Assembly (NCBI GenBank): GCA_045546975.1 | Contig: JAZQDV010000007.1 | Location: 1 to 64,000, forward strand | Source of the DNA: SIG480 sp045546975 | Lineage (GTDB): Bacteria; Bacillota; Clostridia; Oscillospirales; JAAYXM01 | Length of the DNA stretch: 64,000 nucleotides | Reading direction: 5' to 3' | Part shown: in pieces, positions 63,171 to 64,000 of the stretch | Layout of the letters: each line of letters begins with the position of its first letter | Numbering within the stretch: position 1 is the first letter of the stretch | Program-made: the position numbers and the translations under genes | The notes under the pieces: model-generated | What the model saw: the letters and a program-made list of their open reading frames with translations, nothing else | What the model was told of the DNA's origin: nothing | Database searches by the model: none

Positions 63171-64000
63171 TTGAAGCTGATATCGAGTAAAAGAACGCAT
63201 CGGTTTACAGGGCGTGGAGTTCCTGTTTCAAAAACAACAATTTTTGTTCTTATCGGTGTTGCCGCGGTGGCTTTTATCCTTGCAGTTGCAGCTTTCTTCG
63301 GTATTTCCGGAAACACGCAGAGACGTATTGACTCTCTCGTCTCCCGTATCAATTCCGCGCGCGCGACCGTTGCGGTTAAAAGTGCTGAATATCTCGCCCT
63401 TACATACGACTACGACGGTGCAATAGAAATGCTCTCCGAGTTTGATAGCGAGGAGGCAAACGCTCTTCTCTCAGAGCTTACAGAGAAGCGTTCTACACTC
63501 AAAGCCGCAGATAACTACGCAATCCCGCACATCTTTTTCCATTCGCTCATCGCTGATACGTCAAAGGCGTTTGACGGCGACACGCGGGAAGCAGGATATA
63601 ACCAGGTTATGACTACGGTGGAAGAATTCCGTGCAATGCTTAATCAGATGTATGAGCGCGGATATGTGCTTGTCTCTATCCACGATATTGCAGGCTTTGA
63701 TGAAAACGGCAACACTGTTATGAAGGAAATTCTGCTTCCCGAAGGCAAGCGCCCATTCGTTCTCTCTGTTGATGATGTGTGCTATTACGAATACATGGAG
63801 GGTGACGGCTTTGCTTCCCGAATCGTTGTCGGAGACGACGGTAAGCCCACCTGTGAGATGAAAAACGACGACGGCACTGTCTCAAGAGGAGAGTTTGACG
63901 TTGTTCCGATTCTTGATAAGTTTATTGAAAAACACCCCGATTTTTCATACCGCGGTGCGCGCGGAATCCTTGCATTTACCGGCTATAACGGGGTCCTTGG
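63171..64000 (+). CDS. Polysaccharide deacetylase-like membrane protein (3' end beyond window)
   Basis: Reads from TTG at 63171 (GGAGGGG five bases upstream) to the window edge, 276 codons. A basic N-terminus is followed by a membrane anchor (about residues 24-43, IFVLIGVAAVAFILAV), a helical extracytoplasmic stretch, and then the beginning of a NodB-type domain: HIFFHSLI and FVLSVDDVCYYEY, where the paired Asp would be the first metal/catalytic residues. The downstream His-x-x-x-His part is outside the window. Peptidoglycan or cell-wall glycan is the likely substrate, by family only. Confidence 0.8.
   Translation, partial: MKLISSKRTHRFTGRGVPVSKTTIFVLIGVAAVAFILAVAAFFGISGNTQRRIDSLVSRINSARATVAVKSAEYLALTYDYDGAIEMLSEFDSEEANALLSELTEKRSTLKAADNYAIPHIFFHSLIADTSKAFDGDTREAGYNQVMTTVEEFRAMLNQMYERGYVLVSIHDIAGFDENGNTVMKEILLPEGKRPFVLSVDDVCYYEYMEGDGFASRIVVGDDGKPTCEMKNDDGTVSRGEFDVVPILDKFIEKHPDFSYRGARGILAFTGYNGVL

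Overview
The window reads as a chromosomal segment of an endospore-forming member of the Bacillota, probably class Clostridia. It carries spmA/spmB and spoIID, HPr kinase, a Rex regulator, a T-box leader, an AbrB-type regulator, an alpha2-type glycyl-tRNA synthetase and Firmicute-type GalT. Ribosome binding sites are strong (AGGAGG type) and many promoters are near-perfect TTGACA-17-TATAAT. No phage, transposase, CRISPR array or rRNA was seen. A gut or other polysaccharide-rich habitat is an inference from the giant heparinase-like lyase and the galactose operon.

Layout. 1-9582 (minus): one secreted giant of more than 3190 residues, with heparinase II/III lyase architecture behind a stack of adhesive and carbohydrate-binding-like modules; its C-terminus lies outside the window. 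9770-14153 (minus): glyS, gapA, a creatininase-family amidohydrolase and an RluA-type pseudouridine synthase. 14286-19032 (plus): serC-serA, then a tRNA-Trp T-box leader controlling a trpB2-type tryptophan synthase beta chain and a DUF554 membrane protein. 19072-20870: abrB, divergent spmA-spmB, a broken partial tRNA-Ser copy and an intact tRNA-Ser(CGA). 20943-23099 (minus): a small exporter, then a udp/DUF1295 pair. 23242-27579 (plus): hprK, a ROK glucokinase and pcrA. 27615-29771 (minus): an unknown membrane protein and citrate synthase. 29863-33967 (plus): spoIID and three tandem M42 aminopeptidases. 34038-38589: a 67-residue unknown, a MATE exporter, a GMP synthase lacking its amidotransferase domain, a cysteine synthase and a YjdF-like membrane protein. 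38606-42994 (minus): galK-galE-galT plus a GH25 muramidase. 43103-46867 (minus): a zinc-ribbon membrane protein, an SLH protein, rex and an isocitrate dehydrogenase, with a palindromic element between icd and rex. 47362-61797 (minus): a tightly packed 13-gene run from an envelope lipoprotein and two-component system through DUF1385, prmC, recA, recX, rimO, pgsA, cysS, polA and rimI to tsaD. 61943-64000: a DUF2974 hydrolase diverging from a polysaccharide-deacetylase-like gene cut by the window end.

Most of the window is housekeeping. Serine made by SerC/SerA is a substrate of TrpB, and the T-box ties that step to tryptophan supply. Citrate synthase and isocitrate dehydrogenase suggest an oxidative half-TCA route toward 2-oxoglutarate; aconitase is not here. 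I did not find a clear new defence or mobile system. The strongest unexplained structures are the 275-bp palindromic element that forms the 3' end of icd, the split partial tRNA-Ser copy upstream of the true tRNA, and the giant lyase with its 1017-bp internal duplication.
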